Below, piece after piece: positions 26,161 to 36,560 of a stretch of 64,000 nucleotides of DNA. Every line of letters starts with the position of its first letter. The first letter of the stretch is position 1. The stretch lies in the NCBI GenBank assembly GCA_964016885.1, contig OZ024757.1:24975155-25039154 (forward strand), given 5' to 3'. Position numbers and translations under genes: made by a program. Source of the DNA: Eledone cirrhosa (Eukaryota > Mollusca > Cephalopoda > Octopoda > Eledonidae). Under the pieces are notes generated by a model. The model had not been told where the DNA came from and ran no database searches. It was given only the letters and a program-made list of their open reading frames with translations.

Positions 26161-28959
26161 TTGGAAGCCGAGGTGAAAGTGAAAAATTTCAAAGCCATCC
26201 GTGCTGATCACGCTGGCAGAAGAAAGGGTGGGACTGCCATTTATGTCCATAATTCTTTCTCAACAGAGGCTATGAACATATTCACTAATGGATACTGCGA
26301 GGCAGTCACTGTATTCAGTCAAACCAACAACCTAATAGTAGTTGGGCTCTATAGGCCACCCCAAACGCCTGTACCATGCTTCAAGGAATGCCTCAACAGC
26401 ATAAAGTGTTTCATCCAAGAGTGTCACCCTGACAACATCTTAATGATGGGGGACTTCAACCTCCCCGGAGTTGACTGGTCCACAAACAGCCTGCCACCAG
26501 GTTCTTCTGCCTCAACCTCTGACAGGAAAGCAGTGGAATCGCTTCTTGACTTCATGGATGATTTCTTCCTATCCCAACTGGTGCTCGAACCAACGAGGTG
26601 CCACAAAAACGTCCTAGACTTAATTTTCAGCAATCACACTGACAATATCCACAATATTGCAGTGGAGAAAACTCTACTCTCTGATCATGACATGGTTCTC
26701 TATGATCTGAGATTCCACCGTCCAATATACAAACCCAATGTCATCTCTCCTGTCCATCCGTTTGACGCTATGGATTTCCACAATGCAAACTGGGAAGCGA
26801 TCAGTCATGATCTTGTACATGTCGACTGGTCCTTCACGCACACTCATACACCCACTAACATCAAAAAGTCCTGGCAGACATTTGTGGACACTGTTACAAA
26901 CATATGTGCAAAACACACCCCATTAAGAACTATAAACAAATCTAAGAGCAGAATCCCTAGAAATAGAAAAACGTTCATCAGAAAAATTAAGAGAACGAAC
27001 AAAAAAATCAACAAGCTGAAATACTGTCAGCAGCAACACATCAACTTGACTGCCATTTCATCACTAGAGATTAAAAAACATAACCTCCAAAACAACATAA
27101 TGTCTCTCATCAATAATCAGAGAAGAGCTGAAGAGGCCTGGGCCATTGAGAAGATCAAACTCAATCCCAAAGTGTTCTTTTCATTTGCAAAAAAAGACAA
27201 AATCACTGGCTCTACTGTTGGCCCTCTAATTGATGAAAATGGCACTCTTCAAGACAATGCTAAAACCATGGGTGAGATACTGCAGAAACAATACTGCTCT
27301 GTTTTCAGCAATCCTGATATGGCCGATCTGGGCTGTATCGGCGATGTTACTCCCCATTACACCTTATCGGACATAACGTTTGGCGCCCCTGATGTCTTAG
27401 CGGCAATAAAGGAAATCAAGCATAATTCAGCAGTAGGTCCCGATAGGTTCCCTGCTTGTGTCTTGAAGGTGTGTCAACACCAACTTGCATCTCCTCTTGC
27501 CAATCTGTGGCGGAACTCACTGGATGCTGGATATGTGCCAGAAAACCTTCTATCCCAGTCTGTTGTCCCAGTTTTCAAAAAAGGAAACAAATCCCTTGCC
27601 GTGAATTACCGTCCAATCTCACTCACCTCTCATATCATTAAGGTATTTGAGAGAGTGGTGAGATCGCGAATGACCCACTTCCTTGAGAGTAACAATATGC
27701 TGAACTCCAACCAGCATGGATTCCGTAATGGAAGGGATTGCCTGACGCAGCTACTGCATCACTTTGATGACATTTTGAGAGCCTTGGGAGAGGGTTCCAA
27801 CACTGATGTTATCTACCTTGATTTCAGCAAGGCCTTTGACAGGGTTGATCATAACATTCTACTGAGAAAACTGTCCAATATTGGTGTCACTGGAAAGCTG
27901 CTGCGGTGGATCAAGAGCTTCCTGTCAAACAGAACCCAACATGTTGTAGTTGAAGGAGTCAAATCCAGCCCAGCCAAAGTCAGTAGTGGGGTCCCACAAG
28001 GCACTGTGTTGGGCCCACTTCTCTTCATCATCTATATTAATGACATCATCAAACACAGCAACATTAAAATTTTCGCTGATGATTCCAAGCTCCAAAAGGT
28101 CATCAATGGCGTGGATGACCGGATAAGCCTTCAGTCAGACCTACTGGCTGTTACCCAATGGGCAGAAAAGAACAACATGTTACTGAATGAAGACAAATTC
28201 GAACTGATCCACTTTGGAAAAGAGGATGCTCTGAAACTCCCGTACTCCCTTCCCTCCGGGGAAACTCTCGTGGCATCTAACAACATCAGAGACTTGGGAG
28301 TAACCGTGGACAGCAACATAAGCTGGGCCACGCATATAAGCAGCAAAGTTGACATGGCCCGCAGAATGAGTTCCTGGATCCTCAGAACCTTCCAGTCGAG
28401 AGATTCCCACACCATTATCCTTCTCTTCTCTACTTTTGCCCGACCACACCTTGAATACTGTTGTCCACTGTGGTCTCCCCACACGAAACAAAGTATCAAG
28501 AAACTTGAAGCTCCTCAAAGGGCAATCATGAAAAAGATAGATGGCATGTCAGACCTTGACTACTGGGGTCGACTAGAAAAGCTGAAACTTTACTCACTCC
28601 AACGTCGCCGTGAGCGTTATATTATCTGCATGATGTGGAAAATGTTCCATCATCACTGCCCAAATGATGTTGGCATCGCCTTCAAGATACACCCAAGGCT
28701 TGGGCCCCGTGCTATCCGTCCCATACAAAAATCTAAATCGCAACTCATAATAACAATACGGCACAATTATTTCACCTCAATTGGCCCTGCTCTCTTCAAC
28801 ATCACACCAGGACACGTCAAAACAGAAACTGACCACACAAAATTCAAGAAGTCTTTGGACAAATTCCTCCAAGTAATCCCGGACAAACCACCCACACCCG
28901 GATATGTCTCCGTAAACAGTAATTCTCTTCTCGAATGGGCCATGGTGCCCAAATCCTGA
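26161..28959 (+). CDS. Non-LTR retrotransposon ORF2: endonuclease plus reverse transcriptase (5' truncated)
   Basis: Open for 932 codons with no stop or frameshift, the longest frame in the window. Order: APE-type endonuclease (residue ~24 GGTAIYVHNSF, ~95 MGDFNLPGVDW, ~174 SDHDMVLYDL); reverse transcriptase (~482 NYRPISLTSHIIKVFE, ~553 LDFSKAFDRVDH, ~610 GVPQGTVLGPLLF, ~637 FADDSKL, the catalytic Asp pair present); C-terminal region with RRRERYIICMMWKM and RHNYFTSIGPALFN. This type copies its RNA at a nicked target. It resembles the CR1/Jockey group. The frame begins inside the endonuclease (about 50-60 N-terminal residues are missing, with no ATG at its start), and no ORF1 is seen, so it is a truncated copy, young enough to stay open. 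3' UTR follows to ~29040. Confidence 0.93.
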   Translation: MEAEVKVKNFKAIRADHAGRRKGGTAIYVHNSFSTEAMNIFTNGYCEAVTVFSQTNNLIVVGLYRPPQTPVPCFKECLNSIKCFIQECHPDNILMMGDFNLPGVDWSTNSLPPGSSASTSDRKAVESLLDFMDDFFLSQLVLEPTRCHKNVLDLIFSNHTDNIHNIAVEKTLLSDHDMVLYDLRFHRPIYKPNVISPVHPFDAMDFHNANWEAISHDLVHVDWSFTHTHTPTNIKKSWQTFVDTVTNICAKHTPLRTINKSKSRIPRNRKTFIRKIKRTNKKINKLKYCQQQHINLTAISSLEIKKHNLQNNIMSLINNQRRAEEAWAIEKIKLNPKVFFSFAKKDKITGSTVGPLIDENGTLQDNAKTMGEILQKQYCSVFSNPDMADLGCIGDVTPHYTLSDITFGAPDVLAAIKEIKHNSAVGPDRFPACVLKVCQHQLASPLANLWRNSLDAGYVPENLLSQSVVPVFKKGNKSLAVNYRPISLTSHIIKVFERVVRSRMTHFLESNNMLNSNQHGFRNGRDCLTQLLHHFDDILRALGEGSNTDVIYLDFSKAFDRVDHNILLRKLSNIGVTGKLLRWIKSFLSNRTQHVVVEGVKSSPAKVSSGVPQGTVLGPLLFIIYINDIIKHSNIKIFADDSKLQKVINGVDDRISLQSDLLAVTQWAEKNNMLLNEDKFELIHFGKEDALKLPYSLPSGETLVASNNIRDLGVTVDSNISWATHISSKVDMARRMSSWILRTFQSRDSHTIILLFSTFARPHLEYCCPLWSPHTKQSIKKLEAPQRAIMKKIDGMSDLDYWGRLEKLKLYSLQRRRERYIICMMWKMFHHHCPNDVGIAFKIHPRLGPRAIRPIQKSKSQLIITIRHNYFTSIGPALFNITPGHVKTETDHTKFKKSLDKFLQVIPDKPPTPGYVSVNSNSLLEWAMVPKS

Positions 28960-29045
28960 ATTGAAAGACTTCGCCAGGTGGTGCTATTAAGTTAGACATG
29001 GCCTGGGCCAAAACATTTCAAAGTTATTCAAAGTTAAAGTTATAT
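28960..29045 (+). mobile_element. LINE 3' UTR end
   Basis: AGACTTCGCCAGGTGGTGCT, AGTTAGACATGGCCTGGGCC, then TTCAAAGTTATTCAAAGTTA, a short repeated tail expected at the end of a CR1/Jockey-type element. A (TA)n run and a 24-bp fragment of SINE type 1 (TTGTTTCTACTTTAGGCACA, 29057-29080) follow. Confidence 0.7.
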
Positions 29046-29077
29046 ATATATATATAATTGTTTCTACTTTAGGCACA

Positions 29078-29668
29078 ATAATATAATATAATATATTATA
29101 TTATATTATAATATAATATAATATAATATTATATTTTAATATTAGATTATAGTATATTAGATTATAATATAATATAAAAATATATTATATTATATTATAT
29201 TAAAATATATTATATTATATTAAAATATAATATATTATATTAAAATATAATATAATATATTAATTAAAATATAATATTATATTATATTAAAATATTATAT
29301 TATATTAAAATATATTATTATTTTATATTAAAATATATTATTTTATATTATATTATAATATAATATAATATTATAATATAATATAATATAATATAATATT
29401 ATAATATAATATAATATTATAATATAATATAATATAAAATTATAATATATTATAATATAATATAATATTATAATATAATATAAAATTATAATATATTATA
29501 ATATAATATAATATTATAATATATTATAATATAATATAATATTATAATATATTATAATATAATATAATATAATATAATATAATATAATATATTATAATAC
29601 ATTATAATATTATATTATATTATAATATTACATCATATTATATTATAATATAATATAATATAATATAT
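29078..29668. repeat. Almost pure A/T satellite (AATAT/ATATT)
   Basis: About 590 bp almost entirely of A and T, made of ATAATATAATATAAT and its complement in alternating blocks, so it is locally self-complementary at many scales. Only two C bases late in the run (29609, 29632-29635 region). Confidence 0.95.
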
Positions 29669-31445
29669 GTGGTCCTGGATGTATGTATTACCTGCTTTTG
29701 TGTTATATGTGGTCCCGGATGTATGTATTACCTGCTTGTGTTGTATGTGGTCCTGGATGTATGTATTACCTGCTTGTGTGTTGTATGTAGTCCTAGATGT
29801 ATGTATTACCTATTTGTGTGTTGTATGTAGTCCCGGATGTATGTATTACCTGCTTGTGTGTTATATGTGGTCCCGGATGTGTGTATTACCTGCTTCTGTG
29901 TTGTATGTAGTCCTAGATATGTCTATTACCTGCTTGTGTGTTTTATGTAGTCCTCGATGTGTGTATTACTTGGTTGCGTGTTGTATGTGGCCCCAGATGT
30001 ATGTATTACCTGGTTGCGTGTTGTATGTATTATCTGCTTGTGTGTTGTATGTGGTCCCGGATGTATGTATTACCTGCTTGTGTGTTGTATGTGGTCCTAG
30101 ATGTATGTATTACCTACTTGTGTGTTGTATGTGGTCCTAGATGTGTGTATTACCTGCTTGTGTGTTGTATGTGGTCCTGGATGTATGTATTACCTGCTTG
30201 TGTGTTGTATGTGGTCCTGGATGTGTGTATTACCTGCTTGTGTGTTGTATGTGGTCCTGGATGTAAAATATTACCTATTTGTGTGTTGTATGTAGTCCTG
30301 GATGTGTGGATTACCTGCTTGTGTGTTGTATGTGGTCCTCGATGTATGTATTACCTGCTTGTGTGTTGTATGTGGTCCTGGATGTATGTATTAGCTGCTT
30401 CTGTGTTGTATGTAGTCCTGGATGTATGTATTACCTGCTTGTGTGTTTTATGTGGTCCCGGATGTGTGTATTACCTGCTTGTGTGTTGTATGTAGTCCTA
30501 TATGTATGTATTACCTGCTTGTGTGTTGTATGTAGTCCTATATGTATTACCTGGTTGCGTGTTGTATGTGGTCCCGGATGTATGTATTACCTGCTTGTGT
30601 AGTTTATGTCGTCCTAGATGTGTGTATTACCTGCTTGTGTGTTGTATGTGGTCCTGGATGTATGTATTACTTGCTTGTGTGTTGTATGTGGTCCCGGATG
30701 TGTGTATTACCTGCTTGTGTGTTGTATGTAGTCCTCGATGTATGTATTACCTGCTTGTGTGTTGTATGTAGTCCTCGATGTATGTATTACCTGCTTGTGT
30801 GTTGTATGTGGTCCCGGATGTGTGTATTACCTGCTTGTGTGTTGTATGTAGTCCTATATGTATTACCTGGTTGCATGTTGTATGTGGTCCCGGATGTATG
30901 TATTACCTGCTTGTGTGTTTTATGTCGTCCCAGATGTATGTATTACCTGCTTGTGTGTTGTATGTGGTCCTAGATGTATGTATTACCTGCTTGTGTGTTG
31001 TATGTGGTCCTGGATGTATGTATTACCTGCTTGTGTGTTGTATGTGGTCCTGGATGTATGTATTACCTGCTTGTGTGTTGTATGTGGTCCCAGATGTATG
31101 TATTACCTGTTTGTGTGTTGTATGTGGTCCCAGATGTATGTATTACCTGCTTGTGTGTTGTATGTGGTCCTGGATGTATGTATTACCTGCTTGTGTGTTG
31201 TATGTGGTCCTGGATGTATGTATTACCTGCTTGTGTGTTGTATGTGGTCCTGTATGTATGTATTACCTGCTTGTGTGTTGTATGTGGTCCTGGATGTATG
31301 TATTACCTGCTTATGTGTTATATGTGGTCCTGGATGTATGTATTACCTGCTTGTGTGTTATATGTGGTCCTGGATGTAAAGTATTACCTGCTTGTGTGTT
31401 GTATGTAGTCCTCGATGTGTGTATTACCTGCTTGTGTGTTTATGT
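29669..31445 (+). repeat. 40-bp minisatellite, ~44 copies
   Basis: Unit TATGTGGTCCTGGATGTATG then TATTACCTGCTTGTGTGTTG. Occasional units are short (30010-30040, 30535-30550, 30862-30880). Three units make 120 bp without stops, so all three + frames stay open for hundreds of codons (VVCGPGCMYYLLVCCMWS-like). These are not considered genes. The same unit recurs at 44763-45080. Confidence 0.95.
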
Positions 31446-31469
31446 ACATTCTTCGGTATATATATATGA

Positions 31470-31645
31470 GTCACGGTTTATTACACATTGGAGACACAGA
31501 GAGAGAGAGTTGAAACGAAAGGTGAGAGAGAGAGTTGAAACGAGAGGAGAGAGAGAGAATTGAAACGAGAGGAGAGAGAGAGTTGAAACAAGAGAGAGGG
31601 AGATGATACAAGAGGGTGAGGGGAGAGAGAGAGGAAGAGAGTCTA
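31470..31645. repeat. GA-rich repeat
   Basis: GAGAGAGAGTTGAAACGAGA-type repeats after TTATGTACATTCTTCGGTAT. The same flank and repeat recur at 54725-55325. Confidence 0.88.
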
Positions 31646-31748
31646 TGTATTGTACAGAGCTATTTAATTACATAATAAACAACAGAATATAATTATTCCA
31701 TGCAAATAGACTTAGAATAGAAAACATTCAGACAGAGAAGAATGGATA

Positions 31749-32138
31749 ATGAGCGTCATAAGAGAAATTGGCCTAACAATTAATATTAATGGAAATGTAG
31801 AAGAATTTCATATTAGTGATATGAATGTTTTGTGTGATCACTGTGGAGCTTTGAAATTTAGAAATGAAAATTGTAACTGTTGTAATAAAGGAAAGGTTGT
31901 GTTGCCTCCATTGCAAATATACCCTGAGAGACTGAGAAATCTCTTTGAAAGAGGCCAGGAAGCAGTTGATTTCACAGAAACATCTGCAATTAAAACTACA
32001 TTTATTTCACTTCATTTGGTGTTACCACCCGGCAGAGGCCCGTATAGCTTTCATATTCAGGGTCAAACATATCACTACACCCCCATCTCTGTAACCTGCA
32101 GAAAATACACCACAATATGGCCAGTTATATATTATTGA
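31749..32138 (+). pseudogene. Helitron N-terminal fragment (H1)
   Basis: Open frame ISDMNVLCDHCGALKFRNE and NCNCCNKGKVVLPPLQIYPE, then LRNLFERGQEAVDF..., PGRGPYSFHIQGQTYHYT. CDHCGALKF..E...CC..GKV.LPP is the zinc-binding start of Helitron transposases. The frame stops where SINE-flanking sequence begins. Not functional on its own. Confidence 0.8.
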
Positions 32139-32177
32139 TGGGAATGAAGGTGTGTAGCACAGATTGGAAGTACGACC

Positions 32178-32356
32178 AAATAATTGTTTCTGGCACAAGG
32201 CCAGCAATTACTGGTACTTTATTCTATCGACCTTATAAGGATGAAAACAAAGTCAACCTTGGAGGGACTTGAACCCAGAACGTAAAGGGCCATAACCCTA
32301 TGCTGCAAAGCATGGTGTCTGACGCTCTACCGATACTGCCAATCCACCGCCCTAGT
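32178..32356 (-). mobile_element. tRNA-derived cephalopod SINE (type 1) inside Helitron H1
   Basis: TTTCTGGCACAAGGCCAGCA through TCTACCGATACTGCCAATCC and ACCGCCCTA. Its 3' part lacks the CTACTTT stretch and shows the variant CCTTATAAGGATGAAAACAA. It splits the Helitron frame. Confidence 0.87.
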
Positions 32357-32387
32357 ACCAACAAATAATGACTGCTCACCACAAAAA

Positions 32388-32588
32388 ATGGCTATGATAA
32401 GAGAGGTGTTGCATGAATGTAATCCATATGTCGAAGTGTACAATACAATGCATGGCATCAAACAGCAAAGTTCTAGAAGAGAAAATTGTCGTCTACAGAA
32501 CTGTGAATTAAGATTTAGAAGAGGATCAGATATGAGCTGCTATAATTTACCAACTAGTAATGATAGCTGTTGTTTTGTGGGGGATTGA
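32388..32588 (+). pseudogene. Helitron internal fragment (H1)
   Basis: MAMIREVLHECNPYVEVYNT then MHGIKQQSS..., RFRRGSDMSCYNLPTSND. NP(Y/F)V..Y..M is typical of the segment before the Rep nuclease. It continues the 31749 fragment across the SINE. Confidence 0.75.
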
Positions 32589-33374
32589 GGCCACACCACC
32601 TGTACAAAGAGATATTATCATCTTTCCTAAAGACCATCCTCCTCAGAAAATACCACATAATTCATGCCACTTGAACCTCATGACCGACCGATAATGGTGA
32701 ATTTTGGTGGCATAGTGACATGGAGAGGAATGCAGGACCTGTGTTTGCAATAGACCGACAATGCAGGAGTATTACATAGACTGTATAGCATATAGAGGAG
32801 GATTTAGTGCGATATATAGGGCAGGTAAATTATTTTAGCAGTATTTAGTGGAAGCCTATATGAAAGTAGAGGGATGCAGGCTTCAATATTTGAGGAACAA
32901 TCAAGCCCAATTGTGAGTGGATGAGTATAATGGTTTAATGAATTATCTAAACAGATGATAACACTGAGCCTTAAAAAATGAAGACAAGATAAGAAACAGA
33001 GAAGACATTGACAGAATCGTGTCAGCAGAAATACCTGCATTGGAAGATGATCCAGTACTACATGAGCAGGTTTAAAAGTTTATTATCCACAGGCCATGTG
33101 GTTCTGGAAACCCTTTTCCCCCATTTATACAAAATGGATTTTTCCAAAAGAACTATCCAAAAACCTACAGAAGGGAAACATTATTGAACCTAAATGGATA
33201 CCCAGAGTACAGGAGGGGCAAGACAGGAACTGCAGTGTAAATTGGATGACATTCAGTAGATAACAGGAATGTTGTGCCATTTAATGCCTTTTTGCTTAAG
33301 AAATATTGTGCACATATTAATATTGAAGTTTGCGCTTCTGTAAAAAGTGTCAAGTACCTCTTTAAATATGTTAC

Positions 33375-34056
33375 ATGGGGCATGATTGTACATCTATAGA
33401 AGTAACGAATAATGCATTACCTAATGAGGCTCAGAACCAACACAACCATGATGAAATAAGAACCTATCTTTGTTGCAGGTATGTGTCTCAGCCAGAAGCA
33501 GTGTCGTGTCTCTCGGAATTTAAGCTTCATGGTACATCACATACAGTATACAGCCTAGCCACACACCTGGAGAACAAACAGAGTTTACTTTCAAAGAGGC
33601 AATGCTCAGGTTGTGGTAGAAATGCAGGGACCCTTGCTGCCTGGTTCAAGCTAAATGAACTTGCTTACACCTTCTGGGATGTCGCCTCACAAACTCCAAT
33701 TAAAAGCAGGATCAATAATAATGCTTCTATGGAATATTTCAATCCAGAACATATTATGTAATGGCACAAGATTAGAAGTAGTGGAACTGCATAAACATTT
33801 TATCGAAGCTTCTCATATCTATGGTCCTTTGATGGGCAGGTGTGTTTTGATCCGAAGACTGAAGTTAGCTCCCAGTGGTGCCAACATCCCTTTTACTTTG
33901 GAAAGACCCCAGTTTCCATTAAGACTGTCATATGCCATGACAATCAACAAGAACCATGGTCAAATACATGATAAAGTGGGTCTGTTCCTCCCTGAGCAAG
34001 TATTTAACCCTGGACAATTGTATGTTGCTTTTTCAAGAGTTCACAGACAGATGTAA
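33375..34056 (+). pseudogene. Helitron Rep C-terminal fragment joined to Pif1 helicase tail (H1)
   Basis: Two overlapping frames. 33375-33761: DEIRTYLCCRYVSQPEAVSC and LSEFKLHGTSHTVYSLATHL..., TLAAWFKLNELAYTF. 33655-34056: LTPSGMSPHKLQLKAGSIIM, NGTRLEVVELHKHFIEA, then FPLRLSYAMTINKNHGQIHD, PEQVFNPGQLYVAFSRV. The first ends in the Rep domain, the second begins in the last helicase motifs; the ~2 kb normally between them is gone and the frame shifts at the junction (~33655). Confidence 0.82.
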
Positions 34057-34139
34057 AAATTAATCCTGCCAAACCCCCACCACTCCTACAACTGTTAGCT
34101 GTTAGACCACCCCAGCACCACCCAACCTCCGTTCTAGTC

Positions 34140-34410
34140 CCACCGTTAGAATCAATGCTGCTTACCCTGCCTCTTTTACTAGTTCACTCCGTCGCTCGAA
34201 TTTCAAAGCTGGCCCTCTACACTTGGTCGTTGCCAGCTCACCACCTGGTTGTGCTCTCTGTGTCCGCACTAGCCGGTACCTAAACACAATAAAATGTCAC
34301 CTGTGCTACCAAAACTACCACAGGAACTCTGTCGGCATCAGCAAGGCTCAAGCCGAAAGGCTTCAATACTAGACCTGTAATCAGGGCCACTTTACCTCCG
34401 ACGACCAGCT
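34140..34410 (+). pseudogene. PHD-finger-like fragment of a LINE ORF1 (H1 side)
   Basis: Frame-disrupted relative of 59291-59509. CALCVR...IKCHLCYQNYH then VGISKAQAERLQY is visible (C-x2-C ... C-x2-C ... YH). The Cys expected before VGIS is Ser, and the next residue group is cut by a stop. PHD-like fingers occur in ORF1 proteins of CR1/L2-type LINEs; this is an inference. A frameshift (GGCCCTCTAC here, GGCACCTCGAC in the other copy) breaks this copy. Confidence 0.55.
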
Positions 34411-34854
34411 TTCTACCGATTGTGTGTTGATGGAGGGGACATGAGACCAGCAAAGTCCTAGGAGTAGAGACTAGTAAATAATAAACGGTCCTAGCTATGT
34501 TAAGAATATATATAAGAAAAATGTACTATACATTTAAGAAGACAAGAGAAATAAATATTTACCTCTTTCATGTAGGTAATATAGCGGTGTTATAAAAGTA
34601 ATTATACGACCGGTGTAACAGTCGGTATAAATGAAAGATGTAGAAATAAAAGTTGCAACAATGACATGAATAAAGATACATTAATCTAATATGAGCAAGA
34701 ATAAATATTTAATGGAATTAATTAAGTGTAATTTAATAAGAAATAAGAAATAAGTAAAACAGTAAAAGAAACAATAACAAACAAAATGGAGTCACATAAA
34801 ATTTGGTTTGTGTTTATAAAGCTTATTTTAAACGCGATTTTCCTTTTAAATCCG

Positions 34855-34925
34855 TAGCTAAGTTAGTAGCAGCTCCACTTACTAACCTTAGGGCTATAAC
34901 GTTACATGGTTCGAATCTTACACTC
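34855..34925 (+). mobile_element. Degenerate tRNA-like SINE head
   Basis: AGCTAAGTTAGTAGCAGCTC, then CGTTACATGGTTCGAATCTT (B-box-like GGTTCGAATC). Two such heads stand in tandem in the paralogous region at 59995-60228. Confidence 0.5.
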
Positions 34926-34995
34926 TTCTCATTGCTTACTCGAAAGATGGTGCGGGGATCATCTTGCAAACAGGGAAAAGCAGACGTAAAATGAA

Positions 34996-35030
34996 AATGA
35001 TGATATATATATAGATAGATAGATAGATAG

Positions 35031-35069
<39 letters not shown>

Positions 35070-35075
35070 CTTATA
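34996..35075. repeat. TAGA/TA microsatellite
   Basis: (TAGA)n then (TA)n; shorter in A2 (46110-46145) and present at 63275-63335 in A3. Confidence 0.93.
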
Positions 35076-35084
35076 CGTCATGGT

Positions 35085-35180
35085 GGCTACAGGTGCCAAG
35101 AGGAAGAAGCCGAACAATCCTCTGATATTTGTTTATCTTCCTTTCCTTCGTGGGCCGCGGTACCCAGGTTTGTGGCCGAC
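35085..35180 (-). pseudogene. Retroelement C-terminal domain fragment
   Basis: Minus strand contains GKEDKQISED-like / KINKYQR-like and ATNLGTAA, remnants of the SATNP...KINKYR segment seen better at 39273-39381. Copies at 46150-46220 and 63345-63450. Strongly decayed. Confidence 0.45.
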
Positions 35181-35429
35181 GCAACCAAGTTGAAATCGGC
35201 CACCGGTGGTTGATATCACCAGGTTAGGAAACCCTGGTTTAGTCGCTCCAGTTATTACTTCGTTAGACATAGTCAGTAATTGAAATTAAAGCCTAAAGGT
35301 GTACTAAAGCCACAAACGTTTTTCTATCTATGAATTATTAGTGGTGTAAACAGATGAATTAAAGTCAAAGCTAACAAATATATCACCAAGAAGAATATCT
35401 AAGGATTTCCAAAGTGTAAAGTCAGCTCA

Positions 35430-35650
35430 AGCCTGGAGACTTATCAAGCAGGTGCCTGTCCCAGTCCCTCTAGCGTAAAGGGACTGAGAGTACATGACTT
35501 CCCCCTGGACATGATGTCAGTCCATCGCAGGGTTAACCCCCCACCTATGTGAAATTAAGTTTTTGCTCAAGTAAAACAACTAACAACAGTCCAGGAATCG
35601 AATACACATATGATCGTAAGACCACGGGCCTCCACTATCGAAGGATCTAC
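35430..35650 (-). mobile_element. tRNA-derived SINE (type 3), reverse orientation
   Basis: Minus strand: GTGGTCTTACGATCATATGT, GTATTCGATTCCTGGAC (B box), CTGCGATGGACTGACATCAT, AGTCATGTACTCTCAGTCCC. Related to 9168-9445; a further copy at 63690-63905. Confidence 0.72.
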
Positions 35651-36119
35651 CCTTCATTAAAGAATAAATTAGACTTATGCTTACGTCGCCGACATAATTA
35701 TAGTCGGAAAGGACATTACTGAAAATAAGGAATAAACAACTAAAGGAAGACAGAAACGGAAGGAATCTACACAGGAGGGCCCATCTTCCTACCAAAAGAA
35801 TTATTTTAACAAGCCTACATCCTACTGAGCCAAAGAAAGGGGCCTCATAACTAGAACAGGCCTCATTTGTCCTAAATACGGAGCTGTCTTTACATATAAT
35901 TATATATATGTATATATATATATAGTATGTGTGTATGTATGACCCCTAGCAAGCCAAACTACAGTTACTCCCCAACATGGAGAGCAAATTAAAACATTAC
36001 CTGTTAGAGACGAACGTGAAATGATTTGTTAGTGAACTACCGGTGTAACAGTAATTATGTTACCGGTGTAACTATTTCTGTTTACCTTATTTTTAAATCA
36101 CACTCCTATATTAGTTTAG

Positions 36120-36560
36120 TGACCTTTCAATTAAAAATAAATTCTTGATGATGAGTGAACTCGCATCGGAGTAGCCCAACGCCTTGGCTTCCGCGTGTGT
36201 GAGCCACATAAATGCTCTCAACGACATAGTGAGAAGAAGCCTGGACGCAGCTGAATTTCCATCTCAACTGGAGCCAGCAGGCCTAGGCCGCGGAGATGGC
36301 AAGCACCCCGAGGGAATCACCCTCTTCCCATTCCAAGGAGGTAGATCCACAAACCCCGGCATCGCTGCCCGTCTCGCAGATAAACATATTCCGGTGTTTG
36401 TCCTGGCGCTTCATCTACGCACCAGCCGCCGTCGAGACCCCAGGCCTACTTGGACCCATTACAGCTGAGCTCCTCCGCAAGATCGGAGTGTTTGTGGCCC
36501 GTCTGAGGATGGAGTCCCACGAGGTTTGATGGCTGTTGCAGCAGGTGTCACTGCCCTTAC
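36120..36560 (+). pseudogene. Retroelement C-terminal domain fragment, left arm (A1)
   Basis: Encodes ASACVSHINALNDIVRRSLD, AAEFPSQLEPAGL, GDGKHPEGITLFPFQGGRST, then frame-shifted VETPGLLGPITAELLRKIGV and FVARLRMESHEV, followed by WLLQQVSLPL. This matches the C-terminal region common in molluscan non-LTR elements (RPDGITL.P...G+.L.WD ... VPV.VET.G..G..A...L...G ... QR.SLA.QRGNA). The LMWDTT part is deleted, and an extra 10-nt difference from A2 (46508-46864) breaks the frame. Confidence 0.65.

Larger units (their letters stand above)
31647..34056 (+). mobile_element. Helitron deletion derivative, copy H1
   Basis: Decayed Helitron transposase remains in order: N-terminal zinc-binding region (31749-32138), NPYVEVYNTMH region (32388-32588), QYLVEAYMKVEGCRLQYLRN (32840-32900), DIDRIVSAEIPALEDDPVL (33005-33060), NGYPEYRR (33190), NVVPFNAFLLKKYCAHIN...KYLFKYVTWG (33260-33380), CRYVSQPEAVSCLSEFKL (33470) and a Pif1 helicase tail (33655-34056). 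The HUH nuclease segment expected between 32945 and 33000 and most of the helicase (junction near 33655) are deleted. Near-identical to 56329-59192. Confidence 0.85.

Noticed and set aside
29667..31563. Long Cys/Val/Tyr-rich open frames of up to 261 codons on the + strand
   Set aside because: They are translations of a 40-bp tandem repeat in all three frames at once; no start, splice or domain evidence.
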